Source of the DNA: Agrococcus sediminis
GTDB taxonomy: Bacteria > Actinomycetota > Actinomycetes > Actinomycetales > Microbacteriaceae
Length of the DNA: 64,000 nucleotides
Direction of reading: 5' to 3'
Assembly: GCF_007923295.1 (NCBI RefSeq)
Contig: NZ_VOIR01000013.1
Coordinates: forward strand, 248,001 to 312,000
Shown: in pieces, positions 27,263 through 35,014 of the stretch
Numbering within the stretch: position 1 is the first letter of the stretch
Layout: each line of letters starts with the position of its first letter
Position numbers and translations under genes: made by a program
The notes under the pieces: generated by a model
What the model was told of the DNA's origin: nothing
Database searches by the model: none
Seen by the model: only the letters and a program-made list of their open reading frames with translations

Positions 27263-28254
27263 CCACCCTCGCAAGCCTCCCCACCCGCGCCGGGTCGCGC
27301 ATCCTCTCCGTGGGCGCCGCCCGCGGCGAGGTCGTGGTGCCGAACGAGGAGCTCGTCGGCCCGATCGACTCCTCCGACGAGTGGATCCGTCAGCGCACCG
27401 GCATCGTCACGCGCGTGCGCGCCGGCGAGGGCGTGCAGGCGGTCGACCTCGCCGAGACCGCCTCGCGCGAGGCGCTCGAACGCGCGGGCCTGACGGGCTC
27501 GCAGATCGACGCCGTCATCGTCTCGACGATCAGCAACACCGTGCAGACGCCCTCGATGGCTGCCCTGCTGACCGCGCGGCTCGGCGCCACGCCCGCCCCC
27601 GCGTTCGACATCTCCGCCGCCTGCGCCGGCTACGCCTACGGCGTCGCCCAGGCCGACGCGCTCGTGCGCAGCGGCATGGCCGAGCACGTGCTGGTCGTGG
27701 GCGTCGAGAAGCTCTCGGAGATCATCGACCCGACCGACCGCTCGATCAGCTTCCTGCTCGGCGACGGCGCCGGTGCCGTCGTGATCGGCGCCGCCGACGA
27801 GCCGGGCATCAGCCCCTCGGTGTGGGGCTCCGACGGCTCCCACTGGGAGACCATCCGGATGACGAACTCGCTCGGCTCGATGCGCGACGGCGAGCCGTGG
27901 CCCACGCTGCGCCAGGACGGCCAGAAGGTCTTCCGCTGGGCGGTGTGGGAGATGGCGAAGAAGGCGCGAGAGACGCTCGACGCCGCCGGCGTCGAGCCGG
28001 CCGACCTCGCCGCGTTCATCCCGCACCAGGCGAACATGCGCATCATCGACGAGTTCGCGAAGCAGCTGCAGCTGCCCGACTCCGTCGTCATCGCCCGCGA
28101 CATCGCCACGACCGGCAACACGTCGGCCGCGTCGATCCCCCTCGCGATGCACCGCATCCTCGAGGAGCACCCCGAGCTGTCGGGCGGGCTGGCGCTGCAG
28201 ATCGGCTTCGGCGCGGGCCTCGTATACGGCGCCCAGGTCGTGGTCCTCCCCTAG
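27259..28254 (+). CDS. fabH: 3-oxoacyl-ACP synthase III
   Basis: A 331-aa thiolase-fold enzyme that starts fatty acid chains by condensing an acyl-CoA with malonyl-ACP. The catalytic triad is complete: Cys122 in SAACAGYAYG, His256 in IPHQANMRI, and Asn287 in TTGNTSAAS. The glycine-rich C-terminus (QIGFGAGLVYGAQVVVLP) is typical. In this group FabH often prefers branched-chain primers, which would give the iso/anteiso lipids of Microbacteriaceae; that is inference. The ATG overlaps the fabD stop, so translation is coupled. Confidence 0.95.
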   Translation: MTTLASLPTRAGSRILSVGAARGEVVVPNEELVGPIDSSDEWIRQRTGIVTRVRAGEGVQAVDLAETASREALERAGLTGSQIDAVIVSTISNTVQTPSMAALLTARLGATPAPAFDISAACAGYAYGVAQADALVRSGMAEHVLVVGVEKLSEIIDPTDRSISFLLGDGAGAVVIGAADEPGISPSVWGSDGSHWETIRMTNSLGSMRDGEPWPTLRQDGQKVFRWAVWEMAKKARETLDAAGVEPADLAAFIPHQANMRIIDEFAKQLQLPDSVVIARDIATTGNTSAASIPLAMHRILEEHPELSGGLALQIGFGAGLVYGAQVVVLP

Positions 28255-28291
28255 ACTGCAACCCGTCCACCAGACAGAAGGAGACAACCCG

Positions 28292-28543
28292 ATGGCTTAC
28301 ACCAAGGACGAGGTCCTGGCAGGGCTCGCCGACCTCGTGAACGACGAGACCGGCATCGCGACCGAGAACGTGCAGCTCGAGAAGTCGTTCACCGACGACC
28401 TCGACATCGACTCGATCTCGATGATGACGATCGTCGTGAACGCCGAGGAGAAGTTCGACGTGAAGATCCCGGACGACGAGGTCAAGAACCTCAAGACCGT
28501 CCAGGACGCCGTCGACTACATCACGGGCGCCCAGGCGGCCTGA
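28292..28543 (+). CDS. acpP: Acyl carrier protein
   Basis: An 83-aa acidic carrier protein. The phosphopantetheine attachment site is Ser41 in DDLDIDSISMM; Ile replaces the usual Leu after the Ser, a common variant in actinobacteria. An AAGGAG ribosome-binding site lies about 8 nt before the ATG. It sits between fabH and fabF as in other actinobacterial FAS II clusters and should serve both. Confidence 0.96.
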   Translation: MAYTKDEVLAGLADLVNDETGIATENVQLEKSFTDDLDIDSISMMTIVVNAEEKFDVKIPDDEVKNLKTVQDAVDYITGAQAA

Positions 28544-28611
28544 GCCCCCACGGGCCGAGACCACGCGTGCGGCCGGGCGACCGGCCGCACGCTGCATCTG
28601 CGAGGAGAGCC

Positions 28612-29847
28612 ATGACGAAGAAGATCGTCATCACCGGCATCGGCGCCACGTCGCCGCTCGGCGGCACCGCCCGCGAGAGCTGGGAGGCGCTGCTCGCCGG
28701 CGACTCCGGCGCGCGCAGCCTCGAGCACGACTGGGTGGCCACGTACGACCTGCCGGTCACGTTCGCCGCCGAGGCGAAGGTGCGCCCCGACACGGTGCTC
28801 GAGCGCCCCGTCGCCAAGCGCCTCGACCCGTCGAGCCAGCTCGCGCTCGTCGCGGCCAAGGAGGCCTTCGCCGACGCCGGCTCCCCCGACGTGCCCTCCG
28901 AGCGTCTCGGCGTCGACTTCTCGACCGGCATCGGCGGCGTCTGGACGCTGCTCGACGCGTGGGACACGCTGCGCGAGAAGGGCCCGCGGCGCGTCATGCC
29001 GATGACGGTGCCCATGCTCATGCCGAACGCCCCCGCCGCGGCCGTCTCCATGCACTTCGAGGCTCGCGCCTACGCCCGCACGGTCGCCTCCGCGTGCGCC
29101 TCGAGCACCGAGGCCATCGCGAACGCCTACGAGCACCTGCAGGCCGGCCTCGCCGACGTCGTGATCGCCGGCGGCAGCGAGTCGGCGATCCACCCGATCA
29201 CCATCGCCTCCTTCGCCTCCATGCAGGCGCTCTCGCGCCGCAACGACGACCCGGCCACCGCATCCCGCCCCTACGACGTCACCCGCGACGGGTTCGTCAT
29301 GGGCGAGGGCGCGGCGGCGCTCGTGCTCGAGACCGAGGAGCATGCGCTCGCGCGCGGCGCCCGCATCTACGCCGAGCTCGCCGGCGGCGGCGTGACCGCC
29401 GACTCGCACCACATCACGGCCCCCGAGCCCGAGGGCCTCGGCGCGAGCCGTGCCGTGCAGCTCGCGCTCGACGCGGCCGGCGCGACCGCCGACGACGTGA
29501 CCCACATCAACGCGCACGCGACGTCGACGCCCGTCGGCGACGTCGCCGAGGTGCGCGCGATGCACCGCATCTTCGGCGAGCGCATCCGCGAGATCCCCGT
29601 CTCGGCCACGAAGGCCGCCCACGGCCACCTGCTCGGCGGCACGGGTGCGCTCGAGGCGATGTTCGCGACGCTCGCGATCGTCGAGCGCCAGGCGCCCCCG
29701 ACGATCAACGTCACCGAGCAGGACCCGGACGCGCCGCTGCGCATCTCGGCCGAGCCGATGCCGCTCGGCGACGAGCCGCAGCTCGTGATCTCGAACTCGT
29801 TCGGGTTCGGCGGCCACAACGCGGTGATCGCGATCCGCTCGATCTGA
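28612..29847 (+). CDS. fabF: 3-oxoacyl-ACP synthase II
   Basis: A 411-aa elongating ketosynthase. The Cys-His-His active site is visible: Cys162 in VASACASSTEA, His302 in INAHATSTPVGD and His337 in KAAHGHLLGGTGA. The start MTKKIVITGIGATSPLGG has a GAGGAGAG site upstream. The C-terminal NSFGFGGHNAVIAI is typical. It is the last gene of the aceE-fasR-fab cluster and is followed by a strong bidirectional hairpin. Confidence 0.95.
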   Translation: MTKKIVITGIGATSPLGGTARESWEALLAGDSGARSLEHDWVATYDLPVTFAAEAKVRPDTVLERPVAKRLDPSSQLALVAAKEAFADAGSPDVPSERLGVDFSTGIGGVWTLLDAWDTLREKGPRRVMPMTVPMLMPNAPAAAVSMHFEARAYARTVASACASSTEAIANAYEHLQAGLADVVIAGGSESAIHPITIASFASMQALSRRNDDPATASRPYDVTRDGFVMGEGAAALVLETEEHALARGARIYAELAGGGVTADSHHITAPEPEGLGASRAVQLALDAAGATADDVTHINAHATSTPVGDVAEVRAMHRIFGERIREIPVSATKAAHGHLLGGTGALEAMFATLAIVERQAPPTINVTEQDPDAPLRISAEPMPLGDEPQLVISNSFGFGGHNAVIAIRSI

Positions 29848-29864
29848 CGCCGGCCGCCGACGCC

Positions 29865-29894
29865 GAGGGCCCCGCTGTACGCAGCGGGGCCCTC
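29865..29894. terminator. Bidirectional hairpin terminator after fabF
   Basis: A perfect 13-bp stem (29865-29877 with 29882-29894) closes a TACG tetraloop. It lies between the convergent fabF and DUF3145 genes and can serve both. Confidence 0.8.
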
Positions 29895-29918
29895 AGCCGT
29901 TCCGGGGAGCCGAGAGGC

Positions 29919-30446
29919 TCAGCCGACGCGGTGCAGCCAGACGACCGGCGACGCGTCGGAGGCGTGCCGGTAGGCCTCGAGGTCGCGGTCCCACGGGCCG
30001 CCCATCGCGTCGTCGAGCTCGGCGAGCAGGGCGCGCGCGTCGGGGCCCGCGGCCTCGATGGCGGCGCGGATGCGGTCCTCGGGCACGACGACGGAGCCTG
30101 CGGCGTCGATGCGCGCGGCTGTGATGCCGAGCTGCGGCGCGTGCATCCAGCGCATGCCGTCGGAGCCCGGCACCGGATCCTCGGTGACCTCGAAGCGCAC
30201 GTCGCGCCAGCCGGCGAGCGCGCTCGCGATCGCCGCGCCCGTGCCGACCGGTCCCGACCAGTGTACCTCGCTGCGCTCGGCGCCGGGCTCCGCGGGCTGG
30301 CTCTGCCAGACGAATCGGAGCGCGTCGCCGACGGCGCTGCCGACCGCCCACTCGAGGTGGGTGCGCAGGGCGCGCTGGGACGCGTGGATCCAGACGACCC
30401 CCGTCGTGGTCGCGGGACGTCGTCTGAGCGTGTTCGCAGCAGTCAT
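29919..30446 (-). CDS. DUF3145 domain protein
   Basis: A 175-aa actinobacterial protein recognised as DUF3145 by its TTGVVWIHASQRALRTHLEWAV start, the repeated VHWSGPVGTG and RWMHAPQLGI strands and the PVVWLHRVG end. The internal repetition suggests two similar halves. Function is unknown; conservation near fatty acid genes is typical. A GGGAGAG site precedes the ATG. Confidence 0.85.
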   Translation of the reverse strand: MTAANTLRRRPATTTGVVWIHASQRALRTHLEWAVGSAVGDALRFVWQSQPAEPGAERSEVHWSGPVGTGAAIASALAGWRDVRFEVTEDPVPGSDGMRWMHAPQLGITAARIDAAGSVVVPEDRIRAAIEAAGPDARALLAELDDAMGGPWDRDLEAYRHASDASPVVWLHRVG

Positions 30447-30456
30447 CGTCTCTCCC

Positions 30457-30489
30457 TCGTTCGATACGACTTCCCCATCGGTCGAACGA
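30457..30489. promoter_or_regulatory. Inverted repeat TCGTTCGA-N17-TCGAACGA upstream of DUF3145
   Basis: Perfect 8-bp arms at 30457-30464 and 30482-30489 lie 10 bp before the DUF3145 start. A second short palindrome, TGACA-N4-TGTCA, lies near 30533. Either could bind a regulator; neither matches a box I can name. Confidence 0.35.
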
Positions 30490-30558
30490 TCCGGACGATG
30501 CCAGCGATCCTCTCATACGCCTGCCGGGAGTGACAACCGTGTCATTCCCCGGGCGCGG

Positions 30559-31383
30559 TCACCCCTTGCCGAAGGCGGGCCGCCGCTCCCCGGCGCGGAT
30601 CGGGAACGGGAGCCGGTTGCCCGCCGGGGGCATCGGGCAGTTGAACTGGTCGCTCATCGCGCACGGCGGCACGATGGCCCGGTTGAAGTCGAGGTCGACC
30701 GAGCCGTCGTGGCGCGGCTTCACGAACAGGAAGCGGCCCACCTCGTAGGTCTCGTCGCCCGTGGTGGCGTCGGCGAAGACGATCTGGAGGCTGTCGCCGT
30801 CGGGCAGCGCCAGCAGCTCGACCTCGGCGCCGTCGTGCTCGAAGCGGATCGTGCCGGGCGAGACGGCCCGGCGGAGCGAGCCGCCCTGCGTCTTGCCGTG
30901 CTCGAACTCGACGCCGCCCTCGACAGGCTCGAAGGTGCCGTGCTTCACCCACGCGGGGTCGAAGTCGTAGGCCTCGATGCCGGTGAAGCCGCGCTCGTCG
31001 GCGGCCTCGGCGTCCCACACCCGCAGCGCGAAGCGGCCGTGGAAGTCGGGGCCGATCACGAAGGCGGTGCGCCGGTCGTCGAAGCGCACCGAGCTGGGCG
31101 TCATGGAGTCGTGGCTGTAGACGATCGCGTCGCCGTCGACGGTCTGGCCGTCGACGATGATCCCGGCCGTCGCATCCGCCGTCACCTGCAGGCCGTCGGC
31201 GGTCGGCGACGGCGCCCAGGTGCCCGGCACGCCCTCGATCGAGGTGGGCTCGGAGACCCACGCGGTCGTCACGAGCGCGATCGCGCCCTGCGGGCCCCGC
31301 ACGCCCTGATCGCGCTTCTGGCGGAACGCGGCGTAGGCGCTGCGGGCGTCGTCGGCGGCGGCCTGCACGGCAGTCTCGGTCAT
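30559..31383 (-). CDS. DUF1684 domain protein
   Basis: A 274-aa protein of the DUF1684 family. The C-terminal signature is clear: VDLDFNRAIVPPCAMSD, then NCPMPPAGNRLPFPIRAGER. The family is widespread in actinobacteria and has no known activity. Two conserved cysteines (PPCA and NCP) might bind metal. The ATG at 31383 lies 6 nt after a TAGGGT -10 box. Confidence 0.88.
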   Translation of the reverse strand: MTETAVQAAADDARSAYAAFRQKRDQGVRGPQGAIALVTTAWVSEPTSIEGVPGTWAPSPTADGLQVTADATAGIIVDGQTVDGDAIVYSHDSMTPSSVRFDDRRTAFVIGPDFHGRFALRVWDAEAADERGFTGIEAYDFDPAWVKHGTFEPVEGGVEFEHGKTQGGSLRRAVSPGTIRFEHDGAEVELLALPDGDSLQIVFADATTGDETYEVGRFLFVKPRHDGSVDLDFNRAIVPPCAMSDQFNCPMPPAGNRLPFPIRAGERRPAFGKG

Positions 31384-31389
31384 GCCTCC

Positions 31390-31395
31390 ACCCTA
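31390..31395 (-). promoter_or_regulatory. -10 box (TAGGGT), leaderless DUF1684 promoter
   Basis: TAGGGT on the minus strand, 6 nt before the ATG at 31383. Confidence 0.5.
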
Positions 31396-31464
31396 CCGAC
31401 GGGTGCCGACGCGGACTCCCGCGCCGGAGCCGCCGGGCGCTCGCCCGATGTCAGGCGCCGGCCG

Positions 31465-31470
31465 TAGGGT
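31465..31470 (+). promoter_or_regulatory. -10 box (TAGGGT), leaderless LLM-oxidoreductase promoter
   Basis: TAGGGT is 6 nt before the ATG at 31477 and about 75 nt from the divergent DUF1684 promoter. Confidence 0.5.
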
Positions 31471-31476
31471 CGCACC

Positions 31477-32301
31477 ATGGACGCCCTCCCCGCGCTCGGC
31501 CTCATCCTCCCGCCCGACGTGCCGCCCGAGCGCATCGTGCCGCTCGCCCGCACTGCCGAGGGCCTCGGCGTCGGCGAGGTGTGGCTGTGGGAGGACTGCT
31601 TCGCCGAGTCGGGCGTGTCGCCCGCGGCCGCAGTCCTCGCGGCCACTGAGCGGCTGCGCGTCGGGCTCGGGCTCATGCCGGTGCCGCTCCGCGCCGTCGC
31701 GCTGACCGCGATGGAGGTCGCGACGCTCGCACGCATGTTCCCCGGCCGCTTCCTGCCGGGCATCGGCCACGGCGTGCTCGAGTGGATGGGGCAGGCGGGC
31801 GTGCGCGCCGCGTCGCCGCTCGCGCTGCTGCGCGAGCACGCCGAGGCGCTGCGGGCGCTGCTCGCCGGCGACGAGCTGTCGGTCGAGGGCCGCTACGTGC
31901 GGCTCGACCGCGTGCAGCTGCGGTGGCCGCCGGCCGAGGCGCCGCCGCTGCTCATCGGCGGCGGCGGTCCCAAGACCCTCGCGCTCGCGGGCGAGCTCGG
32001 CGACGGCGTGATCCTCGCCGGCGACCTGGGCGATCCCGGCGCCGTCGAGACGACGCGCGCGGCGGTCGAGACCGTGCGCGCCGCGCGCGCGGCCGCCGGC
32101 CTCACCGTGCCGGCGGCGATCGTGCAGTTCTCGCAGGTGCCGGCGGATGCGTCGGCCGACGAGGTCGCGCGGCTCGCGGCCGCGCTCGCGCAGGCGGGCG
32201 CGACGAGCGTGCCGCTGCTGGCGCTCGAGCGCGACGGCCGGCCGGCGACCGGCGAGGGCATCGAGCGCCTCGCCCGAACCATCGCGGCGCTGCGCCGCTG
32301 A
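31477..32301 (+). CDS. LLM-class flavin-dependent oxidoreductase
   Basis: A 274-aa luciferase-like TIM-barrel oxidoreductase. Typical elements: GEVWLWEDCFAESG near residue 33, RLRVGLGLMPVPLR, MFPGRFLPGIGHGVLEWM, and PPLLIGGGGPKTLALAGELGDGVIL near 150-175. Members use F420 or FMN and substrates vary, so none is assigned. It is divergent from DUF1684 and convergent with the aldolase-like gene. Confidence 0.88.
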   Translation: MDALPALGLILPPDVPPERIVPLARTAEGLGVGEVWLWEDCFAESGVSPAAAVLAATERLRVGLGLMPVPLRAVALTAMEVATLARMFPGRFLPGIGHGVLEWMGQAGVRAASPLALLREHAEALRALLAGDELSVEGRYVRLDRVQLRWPPAEAPPLLIGGGGPKTLALAGELGDGVILAGDLGDPGAVETTRAAVETVRAARAAAGLTVPAAIVQFSQVPADASADEVARLAAALAQAGATSVPLLALERDGRPATGEGIERLARTIAALRR

Positions 32302-32325
32302 GCCCCTGAGCGCGGGCGCGCCGCC

Positions 32326-33405
32326 TCAGCTGTTGCGGCCGCGGGCTGCGACGCGCCACGTGGCCGACGGCTCGACGTCGCCCGCGCGGTCGAAGACGTG
32401 CAGCTCGTCGACGAGGTTGACGGCCATGCACACGTGGTTCGGCACCAGCCGCACGGTCGCGCCGAGCGGCGGGAGCGCATCCCCCTCCCCCAGCTCCGCG
32501 ACCGCGTGGTGCTCGCTCAGCTGCACGATGCGTGCGTCGGGGTGGTCGAGCAGCCGCCCGTGCCCCGTGGCCCAGGGGGCGCGATCGGGGCCGAGCACCT
32601 TCGATCCCGCGTCGAGCACGAGCCTGCCGCCGGCATGCGAGACGACGGTGGCGTGCGCGGTCAGCGCGATCTCGGCCGCGTCCATGGCGCCCAGCTCCCA
32701 CTGCTGCGCGTCGCCGAAGACGGTCACGCCCGGCCGCAGCTCGGTGACCGGCGAGTCGATCTCGAGCGCGGCGGCGAAGCTCGGCGTCGAGCCGCCCGAG
32801 ACCACGAGCGGCGTCGCGCCGGCCGCGCGCATGCTGTGCACGGCGACGGTGAGCGCCTCGGCCTCCTGGCGGGCGGCCTCCGCGCGGGCGCCCGGCGCGT
32901 ACGCGTGGCCGGGGAACGCGAACACGCCCTCCACCTCGATGCCGGCCTGCACCGCCGCCGCGGCCACCGCGCCCGCCTCGGTCGGCGCGCAGCCGGAGCG
33001 GTGGTGGCCGGCGTCGACCTCGACCCGCACGGCGATGCGCCCGGCGAGGCCGGCCCGCGCGACGCGCTCGACGGCGGCGACCGAGTCGACGCCGATCGAG
33101 ATCGCGGCGCCGCGGGCGGCGAGGGCGCTGAGGCGCGCCGCGCGCGGCGGGTCGATCCACAGCGGGTAGGCGATGCAGAGGTCGTCGAGCCCGGCGGCGG
33201 CGAAGACCTCGGCCTCGCCGATCGTGGCCACCGTGAGCCCGTGCGCCCCCGCCGCCACCTGCATCCGGCCGATCTCGATCGTCTTGTGGGTCTTGGCGTG
33301 GGGCCGGAGCGCGAGGCCGCGCGCCGACGCGGCGTCGGCCACGCGCGCGATGTTGACCTGCATCCGCTCGAGGTCGACGGCGAGGTACGGCGTGGTCGGC
33401 GGCAT
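32326..33405 (-). CDS. D-threonine aldolase/D-serine dehydratase-type PLP enzyme
   Basis: A 359-aa fold-type III PLP enzyme. The PLP Lys is in LRPHAKTHKTIEIG near residue 36, GVDSVAAVERV and VEVDAGHHRSGC follow, and the C-terminal metal site VPNHVCMAVNL carries the His/Cys pair that marks D-threonine aldolases and DSD1-type D-serine dehydratases. The sequence alone does not separate these activities. It may degrade D-amino acids. The ATG lies 6 nt after a TAGCAT -10 box. Confidence 0.85.
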   Translation of the reverse strand: MPPTTPYLAVDLERMQVNIARVADAASARGLALRPHAKTHKTIEIGRMQVAAGAHGLTVATIGEAEVFAAAGLDDLCIAYPLWIDPPRAARLSALAARGAAISIGVDSVAAVERVARAGLAGRIAVRVEVDAGHHRSGCAPTEAGAVAAAAVQAGIEVEGVFAFPGHAYAPGARAEAARQEAEALTVAVHSMRAAGATPLVVSGGSTPSFAAALEIDSPVTELRPGVTVFGDAQQWELGAMDAAEIALTAHATVVSHAGGRLVLDAGSKVLGPDRAPWATGHGRLLDHPDARIVQLSEHHAVAELGEGDALPPLGATVRLVPNHVCMAVNLVDELHVFDRAGDVEPSATWRVAARGRNS

Positions 33406-33411
33406 GGCTCG

Positions 33412-33417
33412 ATGCTA
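33412..33417 (-). promoter_or_regulatory. -10 box (TAGCAT), leaderless promoter of the aldolase-like gene
   Basis: TAGCAT on the minus strand, 6 nt before the ATG at 33405. Confidence 0.45.
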
Positions 33418-33500
33418 GGCCGCGGCACGGCCGCGGCGGCATCTTGACCGCGCCAGGGGCCAGGCGGATCATGAGAGCCACCGGGCCGAAGGAGCACAGG

Positions 33501-34892
33501 ATGCAGGCCGTCAGGAAGTCCATCCGACGGCCGCTGGCGGTCGCCGCCGTCGCCGCCCTCCTGCTGTCGCCGGCGCTGCCGGCCGTCGCCGCGGAGCCCG
33601 ACCGCCAGGTCGTCGCGCGCGGCTCCGAGTGGCACGTCGCCGGCGGCCCCACGTTCACCTACGGGCGCAGCTCCGACGTGCAGGTGATGGGCGACTGGGA
33701 CGACAACGGGTCCCGCACGCCGGGCGTCTTCCGCGCGGGCACCTGGTACCTGCGCAACAGCCTGAGCGGCGGCTCGGCCGACATCGTCGTCTCGTTCGGC
33801 CGGGACGGCGACAAGCCCGTCGTCGGCGACTGGGACGGCGACGGCCGCACCGGGATCGGCATCGTGCGCGGCGGCACGTGGCACCTGCGCAGCAGCCTCT
33901 CGAGCGGCGTCGCAGAGGCCACCTTCTCGTTCGGCCGCCCCGGCGACACGCCGGTCGCGGGCGACTGGGACGGCGCGGCGGGCGACGGCATCGGCGTCGT
34001 GCGCGCGGGCGGCTGGTACCTGCGGAACGCCGCGAGCGGCGGCGGCGCCGACCTCGCCTTCGGCTACGGCATGGCGGGCGACATCCCGGTGACGGGCGAC
34101 TGGAACGGCGACGGCCGCACCGGCATCGGCGTCGTGCGCGGCACGACCTGGTACCTCAAGGAGGTGCCGGGCTCCGGCGCGGCGACGCGCTCGTCGATCT
34201 ACGGGCGCTGCGGCGACGGGGTGCTCAGCACGCACTCGGCCCGCACCGAGCCCGGCGTGCCGCTGTCGTTCGGCGGCACGGAGTGGACCGAGCTGCCGAC
34301 GTCGCAGCGGGTCGTCGCGCTCACCTTCGACGCGGGGGCCAACGCGAACGCGGTCGCGTCGATCCTGTCGACGCTCCGCTCGACCGACACGCCCGCGACG
34401 TTCTTCCTCACCGGCGCCTGGGCGCAGTCGTTCCCGGCCCGCGCGGCCGAGATCGGGCGCGATTACCCGATCGGCAACCACACGCAGACGCATCCCGACC
34501 TCACGACGCTCTCGAGCGCCGCGGTGCGGTCGCAGATCGTCTCGGCCGACACCTCCATCCGCGCGACGGCGGGCGTCGACCCGCGGCCCTGGTTCCGGTT
34601 CCCCTTCGGGGCGAGGGATGCGCGGACGCAGTCGATCATGACGTGCCTCGACTACGGCTCGGTGCGGTGGACCGTCGACACGCTCGGCTGGCAGGGCACC
34701 TCCGGCGGCCAGAGCTCGACGACGGTGCTGAACCGGGTGCTCGCGAACCTGCAGCCCGGCGAGATCGTGCTCATGCACGTCGGCTCGCACCCGACCGACG
34801 GCAGCACGCTCGATGCGGATGCGCTGCCGGCCATCATCCGCGAGGTCGAGGCACGCGGCTACCGCTTCGTCGACCTGGACGACTTCCGCTGA
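33501..34892 (+). CDS. Secreted polysaccharide deacetylase with N-terminal FG-GAP/VCBS-like repeats
   Basis: A 463-aa exported protein. Residues 1-33 are a signal peptide (RKSIRRPLAVAAVAALLLSPALPAVAA). Residues about 45-240 hold four or more repeats of GDWDGDGRTGIGIVRGGTW-like units. From about 270 comes a CE4 deacetylase domain: VALTFDAGAN, GNHTQTHPDLTTLS (metal His pair), FRFPFGARD and VLMHVGSHPTDG. The second Asp of the common TFDDG motif is Ala here, a known variant. Likely substrate is cell-wall or extracellular glycan. AAGGAG precedes the ATG at 33501, preferred over an in-frame ATG at 33444. Confidence 0.88.
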   Translation: MQAVRKSIRRPLAVAAVAALLLSPALPAVAAEPDRQVVARGSEWHVAGGPTFTYGRSSDVQVMGDWDDNGSRTPGVFRAGTWYLRNSLSGGSADIVVSFGRDGDKPVVGDWDGDGRTGIGIVRGGTWHLRSSLSSGVAEATFSFGRPGDTPVAGDWDGAAGDGIGVVRAGGWYLRNAASGGGADLAFGYGMAGDIPVTGDWNGDGRTGIGVVRGTTWYLKEVPGSGAATRSSIYGRCGDGVLSTHSARTEPGVPLSFGGTEWTELPTSQRVVALTFDAGANANAVASILSTLRSTDTPATFFLTGAWAQSFPARAAEIGRDYPIGNHTQTHPDLTTLSSAAVRSQIVSADTSIRATAGVDPRPWFRFPFGARDARTQSIMTCLDYGSVRWTVDTLGWQGTSGGQSSTTVLNRVLANLQPGEIVLMHVGSHPTDGSTLDADALPAIIREVEARGYRFVDLDDFR

Positions 34893-34904
34893 CAGGCGGC
34901 GTTC

Positions 34905-34934
34905 GGCTCGGCGGCCGCTCGGCCGCCTCGAGCC
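34905..34934 (+). terminator. Hairpin after the deacetylase gene
   Basis: GGCGGCCG (34910-34917) pairs with CGGCCGCC (34920-34927), extended by GGCTC/GAGCC with a small bulge. No T-tract follows, so termination is only probable. Confidence 0.45.
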
Positions 34935-34980
34935 CGCGTGGTGCGGGCGCGCTCTCCTGGCCTCTCTCGCTGGGCTCCCC

Positions 34981-34986
34981 TACAGT
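34981..34986 (+). promoter_or_regulatory. -10 box (TACAGT) of the SGNH/CWB2 gene
   Basis: TACAGT gives a leader of about 22 nt before the ATG at 35015. The ribosome-binding sequence is weak (GAGAGA). Confidence 0.4.
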
Positions 34987-35014
34987 GAAGGAGACCAAGT
35001 GAGAGAGACTCAGC

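Noticed and set aside
26342-29847. Polyketide or specialised-lipid biosynthetic cluster
   Set aside because: fabD, fabH, acpP and fabF are single-copy primary FAS II genes with the standard actinobacterial order and regulator; no tailoring enzymes or modular domains are nearby, apart from a lone FkbM-type gene 26 kb away.
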